Of a stretch of 64,000 bases of DNA, positions 1 to 9,826 are shown piece after piece. The notes under the pieces are model-generated. The model saw only the letters and a program-made list of their open reading frames with translations, was not told the DNA's origin and did no database searches. Origin of the DNA: Streptomyces sp. KMM 9044. GTDB taxonomy: Bacteria > Actinomycetota > Actinomycetes > Streptomycetales > Streptomycetaceae. The stretch covers positions 5,332,001 through 5,396,000 of the forward strand of contig NZ_CP113910.1 of assembly GCF_024701375.2 (NCBI RefSeq), read 5' to 3'. Every line of letters begins with the position of its first letter. Position 1 is the stretch's first letter. The position numbers were made by a program, and so were the translations under genes.

Positions 1-303
1 CAGCAGGTGGTCGATCCAGGTGATGAGTTCCGTCGAGCCGTTGCCCATCGCCACGCACTGCGGCGGAAGCCGGAGCAGACTGCACAGCTCGGCCGTGATG
101 GTGTCGGCGCTGCTCGGGTAGTACGTGATGATGTCGCGCAGCCGCGCCGCCATGTCCTCGAACATGGCCGGGGTGGGGAAGTACGGATTGCACGGAATGC
201 AGAAGTCCACCGGGCCGACCCCGTCGCTCTCCCGTGCCAGCGCAGCCATCGAGGGGCTGTGTGCCGCGGTGCTGCGGAACAACGAGGTGACGTTGTCGGC
301 CAT
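1..303 (-). CDS. PLP-dependent aminotransferase, N-terminal part
   Basis: The gene begins at ATG 303 and runs off the left edge, leaving the first 101 residues. A GGAGG ribosome site lies just upstream of the start. The visible part has the N-terminal look of class I/II PLP aminotransferases of the histidinol-phosphate/threonine-phosphate-decarboxylase group, including a FCIPCNPYFPTP stretch and MGNGSTELI, which resembles the glycine-rich PLP phosphate loop. The catalytic lysine would lie outside the window, so substrate cannot be judged. It is downstream of the secreted aldose epimerase but separated by about 210 bases, so it probably has its own promoter. Confidence 0.75.
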   Translation of the reverse strand, partial: MADNVTSLFRSTAAHSPSMAALARESDGVGPVDFCIPCNPYFPTPAMFEDMAARLRDIITYYPSSADTITAELCSLLRLPPQCVAMGNGSTELITWIDHLL

Positions 304-514
304 GGAACCTCCGTGTACGGCGGGCCCGCCGGGGACGTACCGGGCCCGTCATGCGTGGGTGGCCCGCGCGGGGGAGCACGGGCCACCCGTACATACGGAG
401 GGGGGTGTGGCGCTGTTCAGCCGATGTGAAAAAAGTGTGACGGCGTGAACCTCTGGCGCGGTTTACGCGTCACGCGCCCCCGCGCGGGGCCCCACCACGG
501 ACGGCGCCCGTGGT

Positions 515-1696
515 TCAGGCGCCGAACGAGTGCACCGTCGTCGTCCGGTACGTCTCGCCCGGACGCAGCACCGTCGACGGGAACGACGGCTGGTTCGGCG
601 CGTCCGGGAAGTGCTGGGTCTCCAGGCACAGTCCGTCGCCCTGGCGGTAGACCCGCCCACCGGTGCCGACGAGGGTGCCGTCGAGGAAGTTCCCCGAGTA
701 GAACTGCAGTCCGGGCTCGTTGGTGGCGATCCGCAGGGTGCGGCCGGAGGACGGGTCGCGCAGGGTCGCGGCGTGTCCGGGGCGCGCGGTGATGCCCTTG
801 TCGAGCACCCAGTTGTGGTCGAAACCCTGCCCGTACAGCATCTGTTGGTGCGCCACGCGGAGGTCCCGGCCGATCGGCTTGGCGCTGCGGAAGTCGAACG
901 GGGTGCCGCCGACCCGGGCCAGTTCGCCGGTGGGGATCAGCCCGGCGTCGACCGGTGTGTAACGGTTGGCGGCGATGGTCAGCTCGTGGTCGTCGACCGA
1001 ACCGCTGCTCTCGCCGGCGAGGTTCCAGTAGACGTGGCTGGTGAGGTTGACGACGGTGGCCCGGTCGGTGGTGGCCGCGTAGTCGACGCGCCAGTCGCCG
1101 TGCCGGGTAAGGGTGTACGTCACCTTCGTGCGCAGGGTGCCCGGGTAGCCCATCTCGCCGTCGGCGCTGACGTAGGACAGGCGCAGTCCGACGTCGGAGC
1201 CCTCGGCGAACGGCTCGACGTCCCAGACCCGCTTGTCGAAGCCCTGGGCGCCCCCGTGCAGGCTGTTGGCGCCGTCGTTGACGGAGAGCTGGTGGGCCGT
1301 GCCGTCGAGGGTGAAGCGGCCCTCGGCGATCCGGTTGCCGTAGCGGCCGATCAGGGCGCCGAAGTACGGGCTGGACGCGACGTACTCCTCGATGGTGTCG
1401 AAGCCGAGCGAGACGTTGGCGTAGCGGCCCCGGCGGTCGGGGATCTCCAGGGACTGGACGATGCCGCCGTAGGACAGGACCTTCAGCCGTGTCCTGCCGT
1501 TGGCCAGCGACCAGCTGTGCACCTTCGTGCCGTCAGCGAGTGTGCCGAAGAGCGTCCGTACGGGCTTCCTGCCGCCCGCACCCGGGCCCCGGCCGCCGCC
1601 CGAGGCGTGTGCCGTCCCACCGGTCGTGGTGGCGGCGGTGACTCCGGCGGCCGCGGCCGCCGCTCCTGCGATGACCGTGCGTCTGTTCAGTTCCAC
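515..1696 (-). CDS. Secreted aldose 1-epimerase (Tat signal)
   Basis: Aldose 1-epimerase (mutarotase, GalM family), which interconverts alpha and beta anomers of aldoses. I choose GTG 1696 because GGGAG sits 7 nt upstream; a TTG two codons earlier is possible but too close to that site. The product is 393 residues. The N-terminus has a twin-arginine signal (NRRTVIAG, then an Ala-rich stretch ending near THA), unlike the cytosolic paralogue at 12506-13480. Family motifs include GRYGNRIA, NSLHGGAQGFDKRVW, SHVYWNLAG and a C-terminal LETQHFPDAPN. It lies directly downstream of a sugar ABC transporter, so it probably equilibrates anomers outside the cell before uptake. Confidence 0.9.
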   Translation of the reverse strand: MELNRRTVIAGAAAAAAGVTAATTTGGTAHASGGGRGPGAGGRKPVRTLFGTLADGTKVHSWSLANGRTRLKVLSYGGIVQSLEIPDRRGRYANVSLGFDTIEEYVASSPYFGALIGRYGNRIAEGRFTLDGTAHQLSVNDGANSLHGGAQGFDKRVWDVEPFAEGSDVGLRLSYVSADGEMGYPGTLRTKVTYTLTRHGDWRVDYAATTDRATVVNLTSHVYWNLAGESSGSVDDHELTIAANRYTPVDAGLIPTGELARVGGTPFDFRSAKPIGRDLRVAHQQMLYGQGFDHNWVLDKGITARPGHAATLRDPSSGRTLRIATNEPGLQFYSGNFLDGTLVGTGGRVYRQGDGLCLETQHFPDAPNQPSFPSTVLRPGETYRTTTVHSFGA

Positions 1697-1717
1697 TATC
1701 AAGCTCCCTCAAGAAGA

Positions 1718-1741
1718 GGGCCCCGCCTTCCGGCGGGGCCC
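1718..1741 (-). terminator. Strong GC hairpin between ABC permease and epimerase
   Basis: A perfect 10-bp stem (1718-1727 and 1732-1741) with a TTCC loop sits between the permease stop and the epimerase start. There is no U-tract, as usual in Streptomyces. It may terminate or attenuate readthrough from the transporter operon into the epimerase gene. Confidence 0.7.
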
Positions 1742-1749
1742 GAGCCGAC

Positions 1750-2994
1750 TTACGAACCGACCTTGCGCTTGTTCCACACGTCGAAGCCGACCGCCGCCAG
1801 GAGCACCAGGCCCTTGATGACCTGCTGCCAGTCGGTGCCGACGCCGACGAGGTTCATACCGTTGTTCAGCACACCCAGGACCAGGCCGCCGATGATCGCG
1901 CCGAGCACGGTGCCGACACCGCCGCTCATCGACGCGCCGCCGATGAACGCGGCCGCGATCGCCTCGAGTTCGAAGTTGAGGCCGGCCTTGGGCGAGGCCG
2001 CGTTGAAGCGGGCGGCGAAGACCAGACCCGCCAGGGCCGCGAGCATGCCCATGTTCAGGAAGACCAGGAAGGTGACCTTCTTCTCCCGTACCCCCGACAG
2101 CTTGGCCGCGGGCAGGTTGCCGCCGATGGCGTAGATGTGGCGGCCGATGACGGCGTTGCGCATCACGTAGCCGAAGCCGACGAGCAGCGCGCCGAGGATC
2201 AGCAGCACGATCGGGGCGCCCTTGTAGCTGGCCAGCAGCAGTGTGACGGTGAGGATGGCGGCGGTGAGCGCCACCAGCTTCAGCAGGAACAGCCTGGTGG
2301 GCAGGACGTCGAGGGCGAACTCCTGCTGGCGGCGCCGGTCGCGGAGTTCCTGGAGCACCACGAGGGCTATCAGTCCGAGGCCGAGCAACAGGGTGAGGTT
2401 GTGGTAGTTCGTGTTCGGGCCGACCTCGGGCAGGAAGCCGTTGGCCGTCGTCTGCAGCCCCTTCGGGAACGGGCCGAGGGTCTGCCCGCCGAGGAAGATC
2501 TCGGTCAGACCGCGGAAGGTGAGCATGCCCGCCAGGGTCACGATGAACGACGGCAGCCCGCCGTACGCGATGAACCACCCCTGTACCGCGCCCGCGATCG
2601 CGCCCACGGCCAGGCACAGCAGCACCGCGACGGGCCAGGGCAGGTCGTTGCGGACCATGAACACGGCGGCCATCGAACCGACGAACGCCGTCAGCGAACC
2701 GACCGACAGGTCGATGTGGCCCGCGATGATGACCAGCATCATGCCGATCGCCAGGATCAGGATGTAGCTGTTCTGCAGCACCAGGTTGGACACGTTGCGC
2801 GGCAGCAGCAGGTCGCCCTCGGTCCACACCGCGAACAGCGCCACGATCAGGCCCAGGGCGATCAGCATGCCGTACTGGCGCATGTTGCGGCGCATGCCGT
2901 CCAGCATCAGCCGGAGCAGGCCGTCACCGGTGCCCGTCCCGTTCTTGCCCGGCGGCGCGGCGGCCGGGTTCTTGTCGGTGACATCCGTGCTCAT
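1750..2994 (-). CDS. Sugar ABC transporter permease (MmsB/GguB type)
   Basis: Membrane permease of a multiple-sugar/monosaccharide ABC importer. The start ATG 2994 overlaps the stop of the upstream ATPase gene as ATGA, so translation is probably coupled; the 414-residue product begins [10 protein letters not shown] cytoplasmic N-terminus of about 50 residues is followed by many hydrophobic helices typical of the BPD_transp_2 fold (for example [21 protein letters not shown], a family hallmark region). It is the third gene of the order binding protein - ATPase - permease. The product should form a dimer in the membrane with the ATPase at 2991-4541. Confidence 0.93.
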   Translation of the reverse strand: MSTDVTDKNPAAAPPGKNGTGTGDGLLRLMLDGMRRNMRQYGMLIALGLIVALFAVWTEGDLLLPRNVSNLVLQNSYILILAIGMMLVIIAGHIDLSVGSLTAFVGSMAAVFMVRNDLPWPVAVLLCLAVGAIAGAVQGWFIAYGGLPSFIVTLAGMLTFRGLTEIFLGGQTLGPFPKGLQTTANGFLPEVGPNTNYHNLTLLLGLGLIALVVLQELRDRRRQQEFALDVLPTRLFLLKLVALTAAILTVTLLLASYKGAPIVLLILGALLVGFGYVMRNAVIGRHIYAIGGNLPAAKLSGVREKKVTFLVFLNMGMLAALAGLVFAARFNAASPKAGLNFELEAIAAAFIGGASMSGGVGTVLGAIIGGLVLGVLNNGMNLVGVGTDWQQVIKGLVLLAAVGFDVWNKRKVGS

Positions 2995-4541
2995 CGGGTT
3001 ACCTCTTTGTCCTTCGTCATCTGACGCATCAGCGATTCCTGGGATGCCTCGGCCCGCGAGAACTCCCCGGTCAGCCGTCCGGCGGCCATCGTGTAGATGC
3101 GGTCGCACATGCCGAGCAGTTCGGGCAGCTCGGAGGAGATGAAGACGACCGCCTTGCCCTGGGCGGCCAGCTGGTCGATGACCGTGTAGATCTCGTACTT
3201 GGCGCCGACGTCGATACCGCGCGTCGGCTCGTCCAGGATCAGCACCTCGGGACCGGCGAAGATCCACTTGCTGAGGACGACCTTCTGCTGGTTGCCGCCG
3301 GACAGCTTGCCCACCGGCTCGAAGACCGTCGGCGCCTTGATGTTCATGGACCTGCGGAAGCCCTCGGCGACCTGGCGCTCCTCGTGCTCGTCGACGATTC
3401 CCCGCTTGGCGACCTTGCCCAGCGCGCTGAGCGAGATGTTGCGGTTGATGGTGTCGATGAGGTTCAGGCCGTAGTGCTTGCGGTCCTCGGTGACGTACGC
3501 GATGCCGTGTCCCACTGCCTCGGGGACGGTCTTGGTACGGATCTCCTTGCCGTCCCGCAGGACGGTGCCGCCCGTGTACCGGCCGTAGGTGCGGCCGAAC
3601 AGGCTCATCGCCAGCTCGGTGCGGCCGGCGCCCATCAGACCGGCGATGCCGACGATCTCGCCGCGCCGGGCCTCCAGCGACACGTCGTCGACGACCTTGC
3701 GCTGCTGGTCGATCGGGTGGTGCACGGTCCAGTTGCGCACCTCGAGAGCCGGGGCCGTGCCCTCCTCCGGGTGGTGCGGGGTCCGCTCCGGGAAACGGTG
3801 TTCCAGGTCGCGGCCGACCATTCCGCTGATGATCCGGTCCTCGGTGGTCTCCACGGCCTCCACGTCGAGCGTCTCGATGGTCCGCCCGTCCCGCAGGATC
3901 GTCACCGAGTCGGCGACCTTGCGGATCTCGTTCAGCTTGTGGGAGATGATGATCGAGGTGATGCCCTGCTCCTTCAGCTGGAGGATCAGGTCGAGCAGCT
4001 TGCCGCTGTCCTCGTCGTTGAGCGCGGAGGTCGGCTCGTCGAGGATGAGCAGCTTGACCTTCTTCGACAGCGCCTTGGCGATCTCCACCAGCTGCTGCTT
4101 GCCCACGCCGATGTCGGCGACCCGGGTCTCCGGGTGGTCGTCGAGCCCCACCCGGCGCAGCAGTTCGGTGGCGTGCCGCAGCGTCTCGTGCCAGTCGATG
4201 CGGCCGTGCCTGGTGTGCTCGTTGCCGAGGAAGATGTTCTCCGCGAGGGAGAGGTAGGGCACCAGGGCGAGCTCCTGGTGGATGATCACGATGCCCTGCT
4301 GTTCGCTGGCCCTGATGTCCTTGAACCGGCAGGGGTTTTCCTCGAAGAGGATCTCCCCCTCGTAGGTGCCGTGCGGGTGGACGCCGGAGAGGACCTTCAT
4401 GAGGGTCGACTTGCCGGCGCCGTTCTCGCCGCAGATGGCGTGGACCTCGCCCCGCTGGACGGTCAGAGTGACGTCCGACAGCGCCTTGACGCCGGGAAAG
4501 GTCTTGACGATCGAGCGCATTTCCAGGACGGGTCCCGCCAT
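2991..4541 (-). CDS. Sugar ABC transporter ATP-binding protein (MmsA/GguA type)
   Basis: Duplicated ABC ATPase of the ribose/xylose/galactose importer class, 516 residues. ATG 4541 is preferred over an upstream TTG because GGAAGG lies about 7 nt upstream. The first domain has Walker [10 protein letters not shown] (residues 38-46), a degenerate signature IGVGKQQL and Walker [10 protein letters not shown]. The second domain has an atypical Walker A region ([10 protein letters not shown]), signature SGGNQQK and [10 protein letters not shown], the asymmetry usual for MmsA/RbsA. It is 58 nt downstream of the binding-protein gene and overlaps the permease gene by 4 nt, making a three-gene operon. 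Confidence 0.95.
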   Translation of the reverse strand: MAGPVLEMRSIVKTFPGVKALSDVTLTVQRGEVHAICGENGAGKSTLMKVLSGVHPHGTYEGEILFEENPCRFKDIRASEQQGIVIIHQELALVPYLSLAENIFLGNEHTRHGRIDWHETLRHATELLRRVGLDDHPETRVADIGVGKQQLVEIAKALSKKVKLLILDEPTSALNDEDSGKLLDLILQLKEQGITSIIISHKLNEIRKVADSVTILRDGRTIETLDVEAVETTEDRIISGMVGRDLEHRFPERTPHHPEEGTAPALEVRNWTVHHPIDQQRKVVDDVSLEARRGEIVGIAGLMGAGRTELAMSLFGRTYGRYTGGTVLRDGKEIRTKTVPEAVGHGIAYVTEDRKHYGLNLIDTINRNISLSALGKVAKRGIVDEHEERQVAEGFRRSMNIKAPTVFEPVGKLSGGNQQKVVLSKWIFAGPEVLILDEPTRGIDVGAKYEIYTVIDQLAAQGKAVVFISSELPELLGMCDRIYTMAAGRLTGEFSRAEASQESLMRQMTKDKEVTR

Positions 4542-4599
4542 GGTCGTGCCTTCCAATCCGTAGGGGTACGGCGGTGGTTGGGTCGCCTGCTGAGGCCGC

Positions 4600-5712
4600 C
4601 TACTTGAGGTCGCTCTCCTTGACGTAGCCGGAGTCGACCACGGTCTCCTGGTAGTTGGCCTTGTCCACGGCGACCGGCTCCAGCAGGTAGGCCGGCACGA
4701 CCTTCGACCCGTTGTCGTAGGTCTCGGTGTCGTTGACCTCGGGCTCCTTGTCCTTCAGGAGCGCGTCGACCATGTTCGTGGCGACCTTGGCGAGCTCACG
4801 GGTGTCCTTGTAGACGGTCATGGACTGCTGGTCGGCGATGATCGACTTCACCGAGGCGACCTCGGCGTCCTGGCCGGTGACGATCGGCAGCGGCTTGTTC
4901 TTGGAGCCGTAGTCGTCCGACTTCAGCGCCGACAGGATGCCGATGGAGATGCCGTCGTACGGGGAGAGGACCGCGTCGACCGCCTCGCTCTTGTAGGACG
5001 AGGTCAGGATGTCGTCCATGCGCTTCTGGGCGGTGCCGCCGTCCCAGCGCAGGGTGGTGACCTGGTTCAGCTCGGTCTGGCCGGACCGGACGACGAGCTG
5101 CTTCTCGTCGATGTACGGCTGCAGGACGTTCATCGCGCCCTGGAAGAAGTAGCGGGTGTTGTTGTCGTCGTTGGAGCCGGCGAACAGCTCGATGTTGAAG
5201 GGGCCCTTCTCGCTGCCGTCCTTCAGACCGAGCTTGTCGACGATGTAGTCGCCCTGGAGCTCGCCGACCTTCTCGTTGTCGAACGAGGCGTAGTAGTCGA
5301 CGTTCTCCGTGCCGAGGATCAGGCGGTCGTAGGAGATCACCGGGATGTCGGCGTCCTTGGCCTGCTGCAGGACGTTGTTCAGCGACTTGTTGTCGATGGC
5401 CGCGACGATGAGCGCCTCGACGCCCTGCGTGATCAGGTTCTCGACCTGGGCGACCTGCTGGTCCGGGTCGTCCTCGCCGAAGACCAGCTTGGTCTCGTAG
5501 CCCTTGGACTCCAGGTTCTTGACGACATTGTCACCGTCGGCTATCCAGCGCTCGGAGGACTTGGTCGGCATCGCGATGCCGACGGTCGCTCCGCCGGAGC
5601 TCGACTTGTCCTCCTCGCTGCCGCCCTCGCCGCTCTGGCCGCAGGCGGACAGGGTGAGGGCGAGGGAGGCGGCGGTGGCCACGGTGGCGAGGGCGGCTCT
5701 GCGATTACGCAT
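4600..5712 (-). CDS. Sugar-binding lipoprotein of the ABC importer (ChvE-like)
   Basis: Extracellular substrate-binding lipoprotein, 370 residues. I choose the third of three ATGs (5712) because AAGGA is correctly spaced only for it. The N-terminus [25 protein letters not shown] is a lipoprotein signal ending in the lipobox LSAC. The mature part is a periplasmic-binding-protein type 1 fold, with [13 protein letters not shown] near the start and VTGQDAE toward the C-terminal lobe, as in ChvE and xylose-binding XylF. It is the first gene of the transporter operon. The neighbouring epimerase, dehydrogenase and dehydratase suggest an aldose such as galactose, arabinose or xylose; the exact sugar cannot be read from sequence. 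Confidence 0.93.
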   Translation of the reverse strand: MRNRRAALATVATAASLALTLSACGQSGEGGSEEDKSSSGGATVGIAMPTKSSERWIADGDNVVKNLESKGYETKLVFGEDDPDQQVAQVENLITQGVEALIVAAIDNKSLNNVLQQAKDADIPVISYDRLILGTENVDYYASFDNEKVGELQGDYIVDKLGLKDGSEKGPFNIELFAGSNDDNNTRYFFQGAMNVLQPYIDEKQLVVRSGQTELNQVTTLRWDGGTAQKRMDDILTSSYKSEAVDAVLSPYDGISIGILSALKSDDYGSKNKPLPIVTGQDAEVASVKSIIADQQSMTVYKDTRELAKVATNMVDALLKDKEPEVNDTETYDNGSKVVPAYLLEPVAVDKANYQETVVDSGYVKESDLK

Positions 5713-5913
5713 GATCATCATCCTTGATGTGGGTGCAGTGACGGTCCGGAGGTGCGCACTCGCCTGTGGGGCGAGGCGCTTGATGGCGAAGGGCGGATCG
5801 AAGGGGCGGGGCGGGGAGGTGCGGTGGGCAGGAGGCGCCGGGTGGAACCGACAGGGAGTGTGTGGGATTGTGCGGGTCTGTGTCTGCTTCTGTGAAGTCG
5901 AGTTTCCGGAACG

Positions 5914-6882
5914 TTATGACGAGATGTCGAACCTGTGCAGCTTCCCCGGAAGCCGTGAACCGAGCGGGTCCATGTCGCGGTCCGCGCCGTGGCGGGCGAG
6001 CAGGTCCAGGGCGAGCCGGCCGCGCCGCACCCGCTCCTTGGCGCTCGTCAGCGTGACGTCCCGCATGTGGTGTCCGTAGGGGTAGATCCCGGGCGCCTTG
6101 GACAGTCCGAACTTCAGGTACAACGGCGCTCCGCGCCGGATCAGTTCGGCCACCTCGTACATCCGGACGTAACCGCCCAGGTCGTCGGGGGCCTCGATGT
6201 ACATGTCCATCGGAGCGGTCGAAACCCTTCTGATCTCGGTGAGGTGATCGAGCGTCAGGTCGCTCGGTACGTTGACCGAGTCGGCGCCGAGCTGCTCGTA
6301 GACCGCGTACGAGGCCGGGTTGACCGGTCCGACGAGGGCCGAGACCTTCAGTGTGGTGTCCTGCGGAATGATCCCGGCCACCCGTGCCCGGTGCAGCGTC
6401 CACAGCACCCCCTCGTCGGCGACGAGCAGGCACTTGACGCCCAGCTCCGTCGCCCGCACGGCGTCTTCGATACAGCCGGCGACCGCGTCGTGGCCCCGGG
6501 CGCGCAGCCCGGCGCCGCGCGAGTCGGTACGGGTGGAGCCGCCGATGTCCCAGGTGCCGCGCGGGCCGGTGAACAGGCAGAGCTCGATGTCCCGTTCGGC
6601 GGTTGCCCCGGCCATCTCGGTGATCTCGGCGTCGGTCAGCATCCAGACGCCGCTGCCCTGGCTGATCCGGTGGATCGGTACGTCCAGCCGGGAGGCTTCC
6701 TTCAGGACCACCGCCAGCGCCTCGGGCCCCTCGCAGGAGGGGACCTCGGTGCGCCAGAGGCCGCCGCCGGGGAAGGAGTGCGGCGAGGCGTCGGCGGGGT
6801 CGGGGGCGGGAGCACCCAGGCCGAGCGCGGTGAGTGCCTGCTCACCGGGCCTGCGGGCTGCCTTGGCGGAAGCGTCGGTCAC
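5914..6882 (-). CDS. U32-family peptidase-like TIM-barrel protein
   Basis: 322 residues, start GTG 6882 with AAGGA 6 nt upstream. The sequence resembles proteins annotated as U32 peptidases, with a TIM-barrel-like run of alternating strands and helices (GVKCLLVADEGVLW; LGADSVNVPSDLTLDHL; APMDMYIEAPDDLGG). The usual U32 cysteine-rich C-terminal part is absent, so proteolysis is doubtful and a hydrolase or sugar-acid enzyme role is equally possible. It lies between the transporter and the alcohol dehydrogenase/dehydratase genes on the same strand, arguing for a catabolic accessory role. TTCCGGAA, a palindrome possibly acting on the transporter promoter, sits just beyond its stop at 5904-5911. 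Confidence 0.65.
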   Translation of the reverse strand: MTDASAKAARRPGEQALTALGLGAPAPDPADASPHSFPGGGLWRTEVPSCEGPEALAVVLKEASRLDVPIHRISQGSGVWMLTDAEITEMAGATAERDIELCLFTGPRGTWDIGGSTRTDSRGAGLRARGHDAVAGCIEDAVRATELGVKCLLVADEGVLWTLHRARVAGIIPQDTTLKVSALVGPVNPASYAVYEQLGADSVNVPSDLTLDHLTEIRRVSTAPMDMYIEAPDDLGGYVRMYEVAELIRRGAPLYLKFGLSKAPGIYPYGHHMRDVTLTSAKERVRRGRLALDLLARHGADRDMDPLGSRLPGKLHRFDISS

Positions 6883-7023
6883 AAGATGTCCTTCTGTTCG
6901 GTATGTCGGACGAGGTTCGTGGCCCCGAGGAGGAGCCGGGCGGGGCGGGGAGCCGAGGAGGCGCTGTGCGCGCAGGTACGGGGCCGGTGGAGGGACCCCG
7001 CCCTCGCGCGTACCAGCGGGGCC

Positions 7024-8049
7024 CTACGGGCGCAGCAGGACCTTGCCCACTTTCGGGTCACCGGACCCCACCAGCTCGATGGCCTCCGAGAACCCGGCCA
7101 GTGGCAGCTCGTGCGTGACCAGCGGCAGCGGATCGAGCAGCCCGGCGGCGAACACCCGCACCGTGTGCGCCCAGGCGTTCGGCGGCGCCCCGAAGACGGT
7201 GTGCACCTCCAGCTGCCGTACGACCAGGTCCGTCGGGTCGAGACCGTCCGCGCCCGGCGCCGGGATGCCCGTCAGGACGACCCGCCCGCCGCGCCTTGAC
7301 AGCGCGGCGGCCGTGCGGGCCGCGTCGGCGGACCCGGCGGTCTCGATCACCACGTCGAAGTCGTCCGGGAGCGGCTGGTCCTTGGTGCGAAAGGCGGTGG
7401 CGCCGTACCGGCGGGACAGCTCCTCGCGGTCGTTCCGGGTACCGACGACCAGGAGCTCGGCCGGGGAGTTCGCGCGCAGGAACTGCACCGCGAACATGCC
7501 GAGGGTGCCCGTACCGACCACGGCGACCCGCTCGCCGGGCACGGTGTTCGCCCTGAGCGCGGCGGCGGCGATGCAGGCCGCCGGCTCCAGCAGCGCCGCC
7601 GCGGTGAGGTCGGCGTCGTCCGGCAGGACGTGCAGCAGGCGGGCCGGGAGGGTCAGCGTGGCGGCCATCGCCCCCGGCTGGGTGAACCCGGTCTCCTCGT
7701 AACCGGCCGAGCACAGCGTCGTCTCACCGGCATGACAGCGGTCACACACCTGGCAGTTCCGGAAGCCCTCACCGACGACCTTGCGGCCGGTGAGCGACGC
7801 GGGTACTCCCGCGCCCACCCGCTCCACGGTCCCGGACCATTCGTGGCCCGGGGTGAGCGGGTAGCGCACGTATCCCTCGGGGCGGTTGCCCTGGTACACC
7901 TCGCGGTCACTGCCGCAGATACCGGTCGCGTGCACCCGGACCAGCGCCTCGCCGGGGCCGGGATCGCGTGGCTCGTGGGCGACGAGGCGGTGAGCGCCGG
8001 GGCCCTCGACGACGACGGCCACGGAGGACGCGCCCGCGGCGCCGGTCAC
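7024..8049 (-). CDS. Zinc-dependent alcohol dehydrogenase (MDR family)
   Basis: Medium-chain dehydrogenase/reductase, 341 residues from GTG 8049, which overlaps the stop of the upstream dehydratase gene as GTGA. Catalytic zinc ligands appear in TGICGSD and PGHEWSG. A structural zinc lobe is visible as C-x2-C-x2-C-x6-C within NCQVCDRCHAGETTLC. The Rossmann nucleotide-binding motif is VVGTGTLGMFAVQ. The closest general matches are sorbitol/threonine/galactitol-type dehydrogenases. Coupled to the enolase-superfamily dehydratase and downstream of a sugar importer regulon, it likely oxidises a sugar, sugar alcohol or sugar-acid intermediate. The cofactor (NAD or NADP) is not determined here. Confidence 0.88.
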   Translation of the reverse strand: MTGAAGASSVAVVVEGPGAHRLVAHEPRDPGPGEALVRVHATGICGSDREVYQGNRPEGYVRYPLTPGHEWSGTVERVGAGVPASLTGRKVVGEGFRNCQVCDRCHAGETTLCSAGYEETGFTQPGAMAATLTLPARLLHVLPDDADLTAAALLEPAACIAAAALRANTVPGERVAVVGTGTLGMFAVQFLRANSPAELLVVGTRNDREELSRRYGATAFRTKDQPLPDDFDVVIETAGSADAARTAAALSRRGGRVVLTGIPAPGADGLDPTDLVVRQLEVHTVFGAPPNAWAHTVRVFAAGLLDPLPLVTHELPLAGFSEAIELVGSGDPKVGKVLLRP

Positions 8050-9209
8050 TGCGTGCCCTTGGGCTTGCGCTGCTCCCAGCCCTCGGCCCACAGGTCGAAC
8101 CGGGCCTGCTGCTGCGGGAACTCGGCCGCCGCGTCGACGTCCAGCTCCACGCCGAGGCCGGGGGCGTCGGAGAGGTGGAAGCAGCCGTCCTCCGGGTTCA
8201 CCTGCGGTGCGCCCTTGACGACCTTCTTGATCTCCGCGTCGGCGAAGTCGTTGAAGTGCTCCAGGATCTTGAAGTTCGGCGAGGTGAAGCCGACCTGGAG
8301 GGACGCAGCGGTGAGCACCGGGCCGCCGACGTTGTGCGGCGCGACCAGCATGTAGTGGGTCTCGGCGGTCGCGGCGAGCTTGCGCGTCTCCCAGATGCCT
8401 CCGACGTGGCCGACGTCCGGCTGCAGGATGTCGACGGCCTGGCTCTCGAACAGCTCACGGAACTCGATGCGGTCGTGGATGCGCTCACCGGTGGCGACCG
8501 GGATGTCGACCTTGGCGGCGACCTTCTCCAGCGCCTTGAGGTTCTCCGGCGGGACCGGCTCCTCCAGCCAGGCCGGCTTGAAGGGGGCGAGGTCCTTGGC
8601 CAGGCGGACGGCGGTGGCGGGGGAGAAGCGGCCGTGCATCTCCAGCATCAGCTCGGCCTCGGGGCCGATGGCGTCGCGCACCGCCTCGATCAGGGAGACG
8701 GCGTACAGGCTCTCCTTGTGGTCGAGTTCGAAGTGCCCGGTGCCGAACGGGTCGATCTTCAGGGCCCGGTAGCCGCGCTCCACCACCGCCTGCGCGGCCT
8801 TGTGGTACGCCTCCGGGGTGCGCTCCGTGGTGTACCAGCCATTGGCGTACGCCTTGACCTTGTCGGTCACCCTGCCGCCGAGCAGTTGCCAGACGGGGAC
8901 GCCGAGGGCCTTGCCCTTGATGTCCCAGCAGGCCATCTCGACGACGGCGATACCGGACATCACGATCTCCCCGGCGCGGCCGTAGTCGCCGTACTTCATC
9001 CGGCGGACCAGGTCCTCGACAGCGAACGGGTCCGAGCCGAGAATGTGGTTGGCCTGGGCTTCCTTCAGGTAACCCACAAGGGCGTCGGTGTGCCCCAGCA
9101 TCCGAGTCTCGCCGACTCCCGTGATTCCCTCGTCGGTGTGCACCTGGACGTACGTCAGGTTGCGCCACGGCGTCCCGACCACGTGTGTGCTGATTCCGGT
9201 GATACGCAC
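8046..9209 (-). CDS. Mandelate racemase/enolase-superfamily sugar-acid dehydratase
   Basis: 387-residue enolase-superfamily protein resembling galactonate/mannonate-type dehydratases. Metal-binding and catalytic positions are visible: EMHGR around 190-194 (E190, H192), LEEPV (E216/E217), TGERI (E242), LQPDVGH (H268) and APHN (H292), the usual general-base region. The N-terminal capping domain begins MRITGISTHVVGTPW. It is the first gene of the unit, followed by the coupled dehydrogenase. I infer dehydration of an aldonic acid to a 2-keto-3-deoxy acid; which aldonate cannot be assigned without assays or structural comparison. Confidence 0.85.
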   Translation of the reverse strand: MRITGISTHVVGTPWRNLTYVQVHTDEGITGVGETRMLGHTDALVGYLKEAQANHILGSDPFAVEDLVRRMKYGDYGRAGEIVMSGIAVVEMACWDIKGKALGVPVWQLLGGRVTDKVKAYANGWYTTERTPEAYHKAAQAVVERGYRALKIDPFGTGHFELDHKESLYAVSLIEAVRDAIGPEAELMLEMHGRFSPATAVRLAKDLAPFKPAWLEEPVPPENLKALEKVAAKVDIPVATGERIHDRIEFRELFESQAVDILQPDVGHVGGIWETRKLAATAETHYMLVAPHNVGGPVLTAASLQVGFTSPNFKILEHFNDFADAEIKKVVKGAPQVNPEDGCFHLSDAPGLGVELDVDAAAEFPQQQARFDLWAEGWEQRKPKGTQ

Positions 9210-9288
9210 GGACGTTGCCCCTCGCTGCGTTGGTGGACCCTGTGACCGGTCGGTGGTGCGGTGCGACGTGTTCGATATTTCGTCACAC

Positions 9289-9374
9289 GTTCGAAATGCT
9301 GGCGTGACAGTAAGGACGTCGCGGGGGACGTGTCAATGGGTCGCACGCATAACGGTTTCGACAGTTTCGAAACC
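9289..9374 (-). promoter_or_regulatory. Promoter and TTCGAA-type operators of the dehydratase operon
   Basis: On the minus strand a -35 TTGACA (9331-9336) and -10 TACTGT (9307-9312) are separated by 18 bp and point at the dehydratase gene. Upstream of the -35 is an inverted repeat GGTTTCGA-5 nt-TCGAAACC (9354-9374). Just downstream of the -10 is a related half site GTTCGAAAT (9289-9297), and TTCGATATTTCG follows at 9271-9282. Repressor sites flanking a promoter like this fit an IclR/GntR/LacI-type regulator, which is not encoded in the immediate neighbourhood. Confidence 0.6.
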
Positions 9375-9826
9375 ATCGGGCATTGGTCTCTGTCAAACCT
9401 CTACGCCCCGCTCCAGGAGTCGGGAGTGAGCGGAACCTGGTCTTCCCGCGTCATGGATTACCGTCACCCGTGTCGAAAGCACCTCAACGGCGCCCTCGCC
9501 CGCCCCGGGCGCGGCGCCCCCGCCGAGAGCCGCGCCGCCCGTCCGGAGACTTCGGACGCCTCTCCGGGGGCGGCGGCCCACGGGAGCGGTTTGCCGGGCC
9601 CGGAGCGGGAGGCGGAGCCGGAACCCTCCCGGAGTTGCGACCGCTTCCTGTGGGGGTGCGCCATCTGACCGGACACGCCCGGCCCACGCCCGGCCGCACG
9701 GGGTGTCGGAGCGCTCCGATCCGGCGGAGGCCGCGCTGTGCCGGGAGGGGGCTGCTCCGAGCGGTAAAGGCGGGCCGGTGTCCTGTCCCGCTCGGCCGGT
9801 GCGGGACCCCTCGCGGCCGGGCGCCC
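9375..9826. other. Intergenic region, no supported gene
   Basis: About 450 bases of GC-rich sequence between the dehydratase promoter and the MarR gene. Open frames exist but none has a ribosome site or recognisable protein. A perfect 14-bp palindrome, TCGGAGCGCTCCGA, lies at 9706-9719 and could be a regulator site or part of a termination region for the MarR gene. Confidence 0.5.

Noticed and set aside
476..490. GCCCC-GGGGC hairpin after the secreted epimerase gene
   Set aside because: A five-base stem is expected by chance in this composition; too weak to call a terminator.
2137..3024. Long plus-strand open frame opposite the sugar permease
   Set aside because: It is the mirror of a clear permease gene. 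The composition (Gln/His/Asp rich) is typical of antisense reading in GC-rich DNA, and no ribosome site or family fits.
9453..9668. Small plus-strand open frame in the 9.4-9.7 kb gap
   Set aside because: No ribosome site, Pro/Arg/Ala-rich sequence without a family, and it overlaps palindromic sequence; more likely non-coding.
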